Assembly: GCA_965200945.1 (NCBI GenBank)
Contig: OZ241749.1
Coordinates: forward strand, 3,100,001 to 3,164,000
DNA from: JADCRZ01 sp965200945
GTDB lineage: Bacteria; Bacteroidota; Bacteroidia; Chitinophagales; Chitinophagaceae
DNA length: 64,000 bases
Direction of reading: 5' to 3'
Below, in pieces: positions 16,652-24,838 of this stretch. How positions within the stretch are numbered: the stretch's first letter is position 1; every line of letters begins with the position of its first letter. The notes below the pieces were generated by a model. That model saw nothing but the letters and a program-made list of their open reading frames with translations. It ran no database searches and had not been told where the DNA came from. The position numbers were made by a program, and so were the translations under genes.

Positions 16652-18775
16652 ATGAGCAACCCAAAGATCATCGGACAGGGCATTGACCGCGTCGACGGCG
16701 TGTTGAAAGTGACCGGGCGGGCCACGTATGCCACAGATTATCCTGTAAAGAATATCGCCTACGCTGTTCTCTTCAAGAGTACCATCGCGGCAGGCGAGAT
16801 CACAGCCATCGACAGCAGCGAGGCAGAGAAGACCGGAGGCGTGCTGGCGGTGATCACCCACAAGAATGCGCCGAAGCTCAATGTGGCCGGCGGTTTGCGC
16901 GGGGGTGCCTTGCTGCAAGGTCCGGCAGTCCTTTTTTACGGGCAGCACATCGGCATGGTGGTCGCCGAAACATTTGAGCAGGCCCGCTATGCCTCCAGGC
17001 TGGTCAAGGTGAGCTATAACAAGGCGGAGCCAAAAGTGGATTTTGATACGCACATAAAAAACGCGGCGCCTGCCCGCGGCCGCGACCTGGCAGATGCCGT
17101 CCGCGGTGACGTGGATGCCGCCATGAAAGCCGCTCCTGTCACGGTTGATGCCATATACGAAACACCCATCGAACACCACAATCCGATGGAGCCTCACGCT
17201 ACGATCGCCGTTTGGGAAGGAGAGAAACTGACGCTGTACAATGGATCGCAGGTGGTGAACGGGGCGCAGACTTCAGCGGCTTCCACCCTCCACATGAAAC
17301 CGGAAGATGTGCGCATCGTGACGCCGCATATCGGTGGTGGCTTTGGCTCGAAAGGCGGCCAATGGGCCAACCTGGTGCTGGCTGCCGTTGCAGCAAAAGC
17401 GGTCGGCCGCCCGGTGAAGCTGGCCCTCACCCGGCAGCAGATGTTCAATTCGGTCGGTCTTCGCCAGCGCAACCGGCAACACATACGGCTGGCGGCCACC
17501 GAAGACGGCAGGCTGACGGCCCTTGCACATGAGACCGCTACTTTCAGCGCCGTCAACAACGAGTTTGTTGAGCCCTGCGGCGACTGCTCGAAGATACTGT
17601 ATGAGGTGGCAAACTCGAAGATCACTTACCGGGTCGTTCCCATGAATTTTATTCTTCCCACGTATACCCGCGGACCGGGCAAATCGACCGGCAGCTATGC
17701 GCTGGAAGCAGCCATGGATGAGATGGCCTGCAAGCTGAAGATGGACCCCATCCAGTTCAGGATCAGGAACGAACCGGCGAAAGATCCGTCGAACGGCAAA
17801 CCATGGTCGTCGCGGGCCACCGTTCGCTGCCTGGAAGCCGGCGCCAAAGCGTTTGGCTGGGAAAAGCGCAAGATGGAGCCGGGCACCAACCGCCAGGGAG
17901 ATTATATGGTCGGATACGGGGTTTCCTGCGGCACCTATCCGGCACACCAGCGCGATACTTCGGCCATCGTACGACTCAGCTGCAAGGGTAAGACAGTAAA
18001 AGCCACGGTGGAGCTGGCCGCTTCCGACCTCGGCACGGGCACACATACCATACTGGCGCAAACGGCCGCGGATGCACTGGGACTCGCCGTAGCGGATGTT
18101 GATGTGAAGATCGGCGATTCGGCGCTGCCGCCCGCAGCGGGTTCGGTTGGCTCGGTGGGCGCCTCCAGTTTTTCCAATGCAGTGAACGACGCCTGTATAA
18201 AGATCACGGATGAGCTGGTCGCAAAATCGGGTAAACAGTTCTTTGTGCGGCCCACGGCAGCCAGCCTGATGGTGTCGGAAAAGATTGCACAGTTTGAAAC
18301 CCGGGCCGATTCCAAACCGCCGGCGGAAGCGGAGCAGTACTCATGCCACAGCTTCAATGCCAACTTTGCGGAAGTATGGGTGAATGCATCCACGGGCATG
18401 GTACGCGTGCATCGCTTTCTGGCCGTGACCGGGGCCGGCAAGATCCTAAATCCGAAAACGGCCCGTTCACAGATCATCGGCGGCAACATCTGGGGCATCG
18501 GCATGGCGCTCACAGAAGAGTCGGTTGTGGATACGCGTTATGGCAATTTCACCACCCGCTCCTTAGCCGACTATCATGTTCCCGCCAACCTCGACATCGG
18601 CGACCTCGACACAATTTTCATTGATGAAGAAGACAAGATCGTAAACAAGCTGGGTGTGAAAGGGATCGGCGAAGTGGCCATTGTGGGGGTGGCAGCTGCA
18701 GTGGCCAATGCGGTCTTCAACGCCACCGGCAAACGGGTAAGAGACCTGCCTATCACGCCGGATAAATTGTTGTAA
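16652..18775 (+). CDS. Xanthine dehydrogenase-family molybdopterin-binding catalytic subunit (YagR-like), orphan
   Basis: The 707-residue protein carries the aldehyde oxidase/xanthine dehydrogenase a/b hammerhead domain (about 15-120) and the molybdopterin-binding domains (about 135-660). GGGFGSKGG, PHIGGGFG, RGPGKSTGSYALEAAMDE and the C-terminal GVKGIGEVAIVG with the expected catalytic Glu674 are visible. Known relatives hydroxylate aldehydes or N-heterocycles and work with a 2Fe-2S subunit and usually a FAD subunit. Neither partner gene adjoins it here: upstream are remnants, downstream is a channel gene. It has no signal peptide, so it is cytoplasmic unless carried by a partner. It may be a leftover of a disrupted operon or use partners encoded elsewhere. 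Confidence 0.9.
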   Translation: MSNPKIIGQGIDRVDGVLKVTGRATYATDYPVKNIAYAVLFKSTIAAGEITAIDSSEAEKTGGVLAVITHKNAPKLNVAGGLRGGALLQGPAVLFYGQHIGMVVAETFEQARYASRLVKVSYNKAEPKVDFDTHIKNAAPARGRDLADAVRGDVDAAMKAAPVTVDAIYETPIEHHNPMEPHATIAVWEGEKLTLYNGSQVVNGAQTSAASTLHMKPEDVRIVTPHIGGGFGSKGGQWANLVLAAVAAKAVGRPVKLALTRQQMFNSVGLRQRNRQHIRLAATEDGRLTALAHETATFSAVNNEFVEPCGDCSKILYEVANSKITYRVVPMNFILPTYTRGPGKSTGSYALEAAMDEMACKLKMDPIQFRIRNEPAKDPSNGKPWSSRATVRCLEAGAKAFGWEKRKMEPGTNRQGDYMVGYGVSCGTYPAHQRDTSAIVRLSCKGKTVKATVELAASDLGTGTHTILAQTAADALGLAVADVDVKIGDSALPPAAGSVGSVGASSFSNAVNDACIKITDELVAKSGKQFFVRPTAASLMVSEKIAQFETRADSKPPAEAEQYSCHSFNANFAEVWVNASTGMVRVHRFLAVTGAGKILNPKTARSQIIGGNIWGIGMALTEESVVDTRYGNFTTRSLADYHVPANLDIGDLDTIFIDEEDKIVNKLGVKGIGEVAIVGVAAAVANAVFNATGKRVRDLPITPDKLL

Positions 18776-18855
18776 AAGAGCCGGCAGGATAACTGCACGT
18801 TTACACATTTCCCCAACTCAAAACTGACGGTCGTTTCAACACTTGTATAAAGACC

Positions 18856-19515
18856 ATGGTACCAGAAAAGAGACAGCTGGAGGAAGAGAAAAACCTGCAG
18901 CTGGAAAGACTTGTCTTTTTTTCCGATGCGGTGGTGGCGATCGCCATTACCCTGCTGGCGCTCGAGATCAAGATCGGGCATACCGAAGGCGAACACCTGC
19001 AGTTTTCGGATATCTGGAAACAGGGCAAAACCTTCCTGGCATTTTTTCTTTCCTTCTTCAACATTGCCAACTTCTGGAAGATCAACGCATCCTTCTTTTC
19101 CTACATCAGGAAGCTGAATGAAAAGCTGATGTGGTTCAACATCGGATGGCTGCTTTTTATCGTCCTCCTCCCCTTTTCCACTTCCCTCGTGAGCAATTAT
19201 TTTTCTGATGTGCCGGCGATGAGCATCTATTGCCTGAACATTTCGCTCATCGCCATTTTCCAGAACCTGATCTGGGACTATGCATCCGACAAACAACTGG
19301 TAGACCCTGAAAAGCTGAACGGTTTCATGGATTCGCGCCTGCGGATCTTCTGCAACCTGGATATGTTCAACAGCCTGATCGGATTCGTTGTTTCGTTTTT
19401 CAGTCCGCGGTTTGCATTTATCCTCCTGTTTACAAAGTTGCCGATGTTTGTGATCATGGGTATTTATTACCGGAGGCAAAGAAAGGCAGGCCGTACAGGT
19501 AACGCCGAGGCCTGA
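18856..19515 (+). CDS. TMEM175-family (DUF1211) potassium channel protein
   Basis: The 219-residue protein has about six hydrophobic helices. The first contains RLVFFSDAVVAIAITLLALEI, matching the conserved R...FSDAV.AIA.TLL pattern of the TMEM175 family, in which bacterial members form tetrameric potassium channels. The C-terminal tail is basic. It starts 80 bp after the molybdoenzyme gene on the same strand but has no obvious functional link to it. Confidence 0.85.
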   Translation: MVPEKRQLEEEKNLQLERLVFFSDAVVAIAITLLALEIKIGHTEGEHLQFSDIWKQGKTFLAFFLSFFNIANFWKINASFFSYIRKLNEKLMWFNIGWLLFIVLLPFSTSLVSNYFSDVPAMSIYCLNISLIAIFQNLIWDYASDKQLVDPEKLNGFMDSRLRIFCNLDMFNSLIGFVVSFFSPRFAFILLFTKLPMFVIMGIYYRRQRKAGRTGNAEA

Positions 19516-19557
19516 CCGCTTTTACCTTATATAAATAGAGGGTTGAATACTGTTTTC

Positions 19558-20328
19558 TCAGCGGCGCGTCGCCACGATGAACAACCTGGGAAACGGCAGC
19601 AGCACCGTACCGTCCGGATATACGGGATAGGCCTGTGCGATGGCCGCTTCGTACTGCAACAGGAAATTCTTCCGTTCAGATTCCGGGAGCGCATCGAGAT
19701 AAGGTCGGAGGGCGGTTCCTTTGAACCATTCCACGATGGCCGTAGCGCCTCCCTTCAACGGATGATAATAGATGGTGCGCCAGATATCGAGCGCACTTGC
19801 CGCGTTCTTCAGCTTTCCATAATACCAGGCCGGGCTTTCCCGGTCTGTCTTCTTTGAGGAGGCGGCCAGCTTGCCTGCCCAGGACCCGCGGGCGGCGGTT
19901 TCGCGCATGAGGCGGTGCGATGGCTCGTCGAAATTGTCGGGCATCTGTATGGCCAGCGTACCGCCCGGCTTGAGCTTTTCCACGAGCGCCGGCAGCAGCG
20001 TTTCATGACCAGGCACCCATTGCAGTACGGCATTGGCCAGGATGAGATCATAAGGGCCCTGCCCGCGCCAGCCGGCTATATCGGCCACTTCAAACCTGAT
20101 GCCCGGCAGCCGCTTGCGGGCAGCCTCGATCATTTCGGCGGAACTGTCCATGCCCGTGATAACAGCCTGCGGATAACGCTGCTGCAGCAGCTCGGTTGAG
20201 TTACCAGGACCGCAACCAATGTCGGCAGCGGTTTTCACCTGACGGGTAGGGATATGCGCCAGCAGATCGATGACGGGTCGGTTGCGTTCGGCTTCAAACT
20301 TTGTATATTGTTCTGGTGACCAGCTCAT
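19558..20328 (-). CDS. tam: Trans-aconitate 2-methyltransferase
   Basis: This 256-residue class I methyltransferase is nearly the length of E. coli Tam. The SAM-binding motif is ADIGCGPGNST (about 35-45), followed by GMDSSAEMI, and LILANAVLQWVPGHE is characteristic of the Tam family. MPDNFDEPSHRLMRE is another family block. Known role: it methylates trans-aconitate, a by-product that inhibits aconitase. It is a cytoplasmic single gene, convergent with the channel gene. Confidence 0.87.
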   Translation of the reverse strand: MSWSPEQYTKFEAERNRPVIDLLAHIPTRQVKTAADIGCGPGNSTELLQQRYPQAVITGMDSSAEMIEAARKRLPGIRFEVADIAGWRGQGPYDLILANAVLQWVPGHETLLPALVEKLKPGGTLAIQMPDNFDEPSHRLMRETAARGSWAGKLAASSKKTDRESPAWYYGKLKNAASALDIWRTIYYHPLKGGATAIVEWFKGTALRPYLDALPESERKNFLLQYEAAIAQAYPVYPDGTVLLPFPRLFIVATRR

Positions 20329-20377
20329 AGCGGGAAGTTATTTATTTCTGTGGAATATGACATGAACAAAAGAAGCA

Positions 20378-20399
20378 GAGACGCCATGCCGCGCGTCCT
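20378..20399. repeat. Dispersed hairpin repeat, copy 3 (imperfect)
   Basis: GAGACGCC, six bases (ATGCCG) and CGCGTCCT resemble the other copies, but the right arm has several mismatches. It lies between the tam start and the end of the beta-helix gene. Confidence 0.5.
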
Positions 20400-20419
20400 T
20401 GCTTCCGCGTATCAACATC

Positions 20420-20448
20420 AAGAGGCCGCCCTCACCGGGCGGCCTCTT
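20420..20448. terminator. Strong hairpin terminator after the beta-helix gene
   Basis: A perfect 12-bp stem (AAGAGGCCGCCC with GGGCGGCCTCTT) encloses a five-base loop. It lies 42 bp downstream of the stop codon of the minus-strand beta-helix gene. The T-rich tail is better on the plus strand (TTTGTTTTAT), so it may work in both directions. Confidence 0.75.
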
Positions 20449-20490
20449 TGTTTTATAGTGGGATCGTCAAAGACTTCTTCGCTATCTCTC

Positions 20491-23400
20491 TTACAGTTTT
20501 ATGAACCTGGAAGACACCGTCTTCAGGCCGCAGTCGAGCTTCACCGTGTATACGCCTGCTTTCAGCTCTGCCACCTGGATCGTCAGCGCTGGTGTGCTCA
20601 CGCTTACCTGGCTCTGCTTCACCACCGTGCCCGCCGCGTTGTACAGCGTCACCACCCCTGCTTCCTGACCCTTGATACTCAGTCCATGCGTGAACCGGAT
20701 CTGGCTGGTGGCCGGGTTCGGACTGATCTTCACGCTTGCCGGCAGCACCGGCTCGCTTACCAGCTCCGCCGCTTTTGCAGAGGCCGCTGTCGCTCCCTGA
20801 GTCTGGTCCTGCGCCGTGGCAAGGCCGCTCTTTTTCAGCAGTACCGCACTCGAGTAACCCCCGATCGTGATCGTGCCGTTGTAGCTCTGCCCTTTCATGT
20901 CTACATACGTCCCGTCCAGTGATACCGTCTTCGCCGTGGCGCTGGCGTTGTACTCGAACCGTACGTAGTCGTCCACGTTCGTGTAGCTCAGCGTCACTTC
21001 CTCCATCCGCACGTTGTCGATCACAAAGCCGTTGCACAGGCCCGCGTTCATCGTGAACACGCTCAGGTACGCCGAAGCAATGTCGCTCGCCGGTACGAAG
21101 ATCAGCTCTATCTCCTGGCGCGTGTTGTACACCTTGTAGATCTTCGTGTCGCTCGACGTGTTGGAGCTCGCAGAGCGGATCGCCGCCTGGAAGTCGGTGT
21201 TGTTGTCCTGCAGCCCCCTGATCGAGAACTTCACCCGGTAGCTGTGGCCCGCCTGCAGCGTGCGCACGCTTGCCGCATCGTAGAACCACACGTTCAGCGG
21301 CATGCCGCTCGCAGAGCCGTTGCCCGTGAAGGCGATCTTCAGCGCTCCCCCGTCCAGGCTTGCCCTGTCCATCGACAGCGTCGAGTAGCCACCGCCCGGG
21401 TTCAGGATGCCGTTGAGGTTGTTGTCGAACGTGCCGTTGCTGATCATGTTTGCTCCGGTGGAAGTAACGGTGTAGGACGGGATGCTCAAGGGTGATTTCT
21501 TCGAGTTCAGGTCCTGACCGGCAAAGCCTCTCCAATGGCTCAGGTCGTAGTCCTGCTCCTTGTCCGATCCGGAGTTCCACATCGAATGGGTGTGGAACAC
21601 CAGGCCGTCATCGATCGGGCGGCAGTAGTAGTTGTTATCTGCGGTGCCGAACTGCGCCGCATCGTCGTCCTTGGTCACGATGGTGAACACCGGCTGGCCG
21701 GCCTGCTTGGCAAACAGGATGTTGTCGGTCATGCTGATGTTGCGCGTCGGGCTCTGGGCGGCGATGTTGTCGTGGTCGAACTCGATCTGTGCGCCCTTGT
21801 TGTTGAAGATGGTGTTGCCTTTGAGGGTGATGGACTGCGAGTTGTGCAGGCCGATGCCTTTGCCCGAGCAGTTGGCGATCGTGTTGCCGCTTATCTCCAC
21901 GTCGGTGGACATGTCATCCGTTCCGATGCCCTGCGCCGAACAGTCCCACGGGGTGTCGGTGCCTTCTTTGCTGCCTTTGCCGTTGAGCACCACGTTGCCC
22001 ACAATCCTTCTTCCCTTGTAGCCGGCGTCGTGGGTGTAGATGCCGGCCCCGTCGTCGGTGGTGAGGGCGAAGTTGTTGACAAAGTTGTTCTCGACCGTCA
22101 CCGATTCGCGGGTGAAGGCGATGGCGATGTAGCCGGTCGAGTCCACGGTGTTGAACTGGATCACCGAGCCGGCCCCGTCGATGGTCATGCCTTCGTAGGC
22201 CTGGTTGTTGCTCGAGCCCATGCCCGGGATGAGGCCGGTATTCCTGATCGTGTTGTTTTTGATGGTCGTGTTGAGGCAGTAGGGAGCCAGGTAGAGGCTG
22301 TTGTTGTTGGTGTGGTTGATGGTGCTTCCCAGCAGCTGCAGGTTGCGGGTGTAGTTGGCGGTGATGGCGTTGACGCCCGAGAAGTCGATCGAGCAGTTCT
22401 GGATGGTGACGTTGCCCGCCTGGTCGTAGGCTGCCACGGCATAGCTGTTGGCGCCCTGCAGCGAGACGTTGTCCAGGGTGATCCAGTTCCTGGAGCGGAT
22501 CACCACCAGCGTGTCCACCACGCTTGGTTTGAAGCCGAGGGAGGCGGGGTTGCCGGCGTTGCCGGTGAACAGCTGCACTCTTCTGGTAGCGGGGTTGAAG
22601 TACCACTCGCCCAGCTGGTCCAGGGTGCGGGGGTCGTTCTGTATGAAGTAGCCGAAGCCGTCGATGGGCTCCATGCCGCTGGGGTCTGTCTGGGCGATCA
22701 CGTTGCCGCTGTGGTAGATGACCGTACCGCGGTCGATGGTCCAGCGGTTCTTCCTGATGGCCAGCTCGGCACCGGTCCAGTTGGGGGAAGCGGGCAGCTG
22801 GTTGTCTACGATGGTCTGGGTACCGTTGTGCGATTCGAAGGTCATGTAACCCCTGTTGGCGTCGGTGATGTTGGGCCAGCGGCCCATGCCCTGTATCTGA
22901 CCGCCACGGGCCACCATGTTCATGCGGGAAAAGGAGGTGGAAAGAGGCGCTTCCCACACCCCGTTGCCAAGGGCAGACCAGGAAGCGGAGGAAGCAAAGC
23001 CGCTGATGACCGGCTTGGCACCGGTGCCGTAGGCCGACAGGACGATGGGAGCACCGGAAGCGCCGCTGGCGGCGACGGTGATGGAGCCATCGAAGGACTC
23101 GCCTCTTTTGAGCAGGAAAGCGGTACCGGGCTGTGCGGTGGGCATCACCGCGTTGAGCTTGGCGAGCGACTTCCAGGGAGTGGCCGGGTTCTGCGCCTGG
23201 GCGGCGGAGCGGCTGTCGTCTCCCGTAGCGGAAGAGAAGTAGTAGTTTGTAGAACCGGTGAGGCCGCCTGTTTCCGTGGAGTTGTCAGCCACGATCAAAG
23301 GGGTCTCAACCACCGGGTCGGGTGTAACAGTAACGGGTGCTACCGGGGTAACAACAGCCGCGGCGGTGCGCGAGTAAGCGTCGCTGGGCACGGGCTGGCG

Positions 23401-24288
23401 GCTGATGCCGGGGCCTGTCCAGTAGAGCTGCAGGGTGCCGTCGCAGCAGGCGTTCATGTACACGATCTTCACCGGGTAAGTGCCCGCGGCCAGGTAAGCG
23501 GAGCCGGAGCGTGACAGCACCCCGTGCTGACCATCGTTGTTCACTACCAGCGGCAGGTTGTTGCCGAGGTAGACCATCGAGCCGTCATCGGAGATGGATT
23601 CGAAGGTATAGTTGCCGGCGGCGGGGATGGTGATAAAACCGGTCCACCGGATGGCGTAGTAGATCTCGCGTGAGCGGACCGACAGGTCCAGGTTTGCAGA
23701 AGTGCCCGACTTGAGGGCGGTCATACCGGAGAAGTCGGGCAGGTTGTTCCATCCGCCTTCGAAGTACTGGTAGTCGAGACCCGAAGCGGTGTTGGAGACA
23801 ACCGGTGTGTTGGTGGCGGAGAAAGCCGAAGCGGGCACGGGCTGGCGGCTGATGCCGGGGCCGCTCCAGTAGAGCTGCAGGGTGCCGTCGCAGCAGGCGT
23901 TCATGTACACGATCTTCACCGGGTAAGTGCCGGCGGCAAGGTAAGCGGAACCGGAGCGTGACAGCACCCCGTGCTGGCCGTCGTTGTTCACTACCAGCGG
24001 CAGGTTGTTGCCGATGTAGACCATCGAGCCGTCATCGGAGATGGATTCAAAGGTATAGTTGCCATCGGCGGGGATGGTGATAAAACCGGTCCACTGGATG
24101 GCGTAGTAGATCTCGCGGGAACGAACGGAGAGGTCGAGGTTTGCCGAGGTGCCCGACTTGAGGGCTTTGAGGGAAGAGAGGTCGGGCAGGTTGTTCCATC
24201 CGCCTTCGAAGTACTGGTAGTTGAGGTCGGCCTTTGCGGCGGAACCGATAAAAAGAGAAGCGATGAGAAGGAGTCGGAATAGTTTCAT
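20491..24288 (-). CDS. Secreted PA14 / right-handed beta-helix protein with T9SS sorting domain
   Basis: ATG 24288 gives 1265 residues with a signal peptide (1-18). Order: two nearly identical PA14-like carbohydrate-binding domains (about 16-153 and 166-303, each with NDGQHGVLSRSGS, NACCDGTLQLYW and GPGISRQPVP), a proline/valine linker, a right-handed parallel beta-helix (about 350-910, many N.I..N.I rungs), a CBM-like jelly roll (about 946-1096) and a C-terminal type IX sorting domain (about 1176-1265, KISPNPATSQI). Beta-helix proteins of this kind are often polysaccharide lyases or glycosidases such as mannuronan epimerase-like or alginate/pectin enzymes; no catalytic residue can be assigned with confidence. 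It is expected at the cell surface. It is divergent from a second PA14 protein. Confidence 0.85.
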   Translation of the reverse strand: MKLFRLLLIASLFIGSAAKADLNYQYFEGGWNNLPDLSSLKALKSGTSANLDLSVRSREIYYAIQWTGFITIPADGNYTFESISDDGSMVYIGNNLPLVVNNDGQHGVLSRSGSAYLAAGTYPVKIVYMNACCDGTLQLYWSGPGISRQPVPASAFSATNTPVVSNTASGLDYQYFEGGWNNLPDFSGMTALKSGTSANLDLSVRSREIYYAIRWTGFITIPAAGNYTFESISDDGSMVYLGNNLPLVVNNDGQHGVLSRSGSAYLAAGTYPVKIVYMNACCDGTLQLYWTGPGISRQPVPSDAYSRTAAAVVTPVAPVTVTPDPVVETPLIVADNSTETGGLTGSTNYYFSSATGDDSRSAAQAQNPATPWKSLAKLNAVMPTAQPGTAFLLKRGESFDGSITVAASGASGAPIVLSAYGTGAKPVISGFASSASWSALGNGVWEAPLSTSFSRMNMVARGGQIQGMGRWPNITDANRGYMTFESHNGTQTIVDNQLPASPNWTGAELAIRKNRWTIDRGTVIYHSGNVIAQTDPSGMEPIDGFGYFIQNDPRTLDQLGEWYFNPATRRVQLFTGNAGNPASLGFKPSVVDTLVVIRSRNWITLDNVSLQGANSYAVAAYDQAGNVTIQNCSIDFSGVNAITANYTRNLQLLGSTINHTNNNSLYLAPYCLNTTIKNNTIRNTGLIPGMGSSNNQAYEGMTIDGAGSVIQFNTVDSTGYIAIAFTRESVTVENNFVNNFALTTDDGAGIYTHDAGYKGRRIVGNVVLNGKGSKEGTDTPWDCSAQGIGTDDMSTDVEISGNTIANCSGKGIGLHNSQSITLKGNTIFNNKGAQIEFDHDNIAAQSPTRNISMTDNILFAKQAGQPVFTIVTKDDDAAQFGTADNNYYCRPIDDGLVFHTHSMWNSGSDKEQDYDLSHWRGFAGQDLNSKKSPLSIPSYTVTSTGANMISNGTFDNNLNGILNPGGGYSTLSMDRASLDGGALKIAFTGNGSASGMPLNVWFYDAASVRTLQAGHSYRVKFSIRGLQDNNTDFQAAIRSASSNTSSDTKIYKVYNTRQEIELIFVPASDIASAYLSVFTMNAGLCNGFVIDNVRMEEVTLSYTNVDDYVRFEYNASATAKTVSLDGTYVDMKGQSYNGTITIGGYSSAVLLKKSGLATAQDQTQGATAASAKAAELVSEPVLPASVKISPNPATSQIRFTHGLSIKGQEAGVVTLYNAAGTVVKQSQVSVSTPALTIQVAELKAGVYTVKLDCGLKTVSSRFIKL
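23380..24220. repeat. Tandem DNA duplication of a PA14 module, about 390 bp per unit
   Basis: The segments 23390-23780 and 23828-24216 are alike over almost their whole length, by eye above 90% identical, well beyond what protein constraint requires. A third, more diverged copy lies in inverted orientation at 25985-26390 in the neighbouring gene. This indicates recent duplication or gene conversion. Confidence 0.85.
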
Positions 24289-24838
24289 AGGATAAGGATT
24301 GGGGATCGAAAGGGCAGGGGTGAGCTGCCATCGATGGTTCAAAAGTAGAGCGGGGAGGATGGGCGTTCAATGACCTTGGGAGTGAGCAGGCGTGAGAGTT
24401 ATCAGGGGAGGGGTGAGAAATGTCAGTGTTACACTTGAAAAAGCGTCGGGAGAAAGTCAGGAAAGGGAGTCAGGAGGCTGATAGTGAGGGGAAGAGGGAC
24501 ATGACGCAGGTCAGGAGGGCCGTCGTCTGACCCTGGATCGACGGGGATGGAAAAAGTATCCTGACAGCGGCTTTGGTGATAAGCATCCGGTATCAGGGCA
24601 ATCGGAAGGATCCTGTAAATCCAGGTTCAGACAAAGCCCAAACACGCTTCCAGTGCAGCTTCAACCCACCCCTGCCCCTGCGGCGGAGGAGATTGGAGGA
24701 GACAAATCCTGCCTTCTTTCAATCAGGAGAATCATGCTTCAGAAACTTCACCAACACCCTATGCAGATTGATGGCATCGATCTTATCCATCACCCATCTA
24801 CAACCGAAATCATTATCTTTAAAGTGTAAAACTGCTTA
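24289..24838. other. Divergent intergenic region between the two PA14 genes
   Basis: No coding sequence was found. The left part holds the promoter of the minus-strand gene (24340-24370). The middle is G-rich and repetitive. At 24625-24700 there are fragments (GGTTCAGACAAA, then AACCCACCCCT) that recur in the gap at 49.3-49.5 kb. A near-consensus TATCTTTA box lies at 24814-24821, unusually close to the start codon at 24839. Confidence 0.5.
24340..24370 (-). promoter_or_regulatory. Bacteroidota promoter of the beta-helix gene
   Basis: On the minus strand TTG (24370-24368), 20 bases, then TACTTTTG (24347-24340) fits the -33/-7 pattern TTG-N19-22-TAnnTTTG. The start codon is 52 bases further on. 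It is the best complete promoter in the window. Confidence 0.65.

Noticed and set aside
21535..23514. Plus-strand open frame of 659 codons opposite the beta-helix gene
   Set aside because: Low-complexity V/G/D-rich translation of the repeated PA14 and beta-helix DNA read in antisense.
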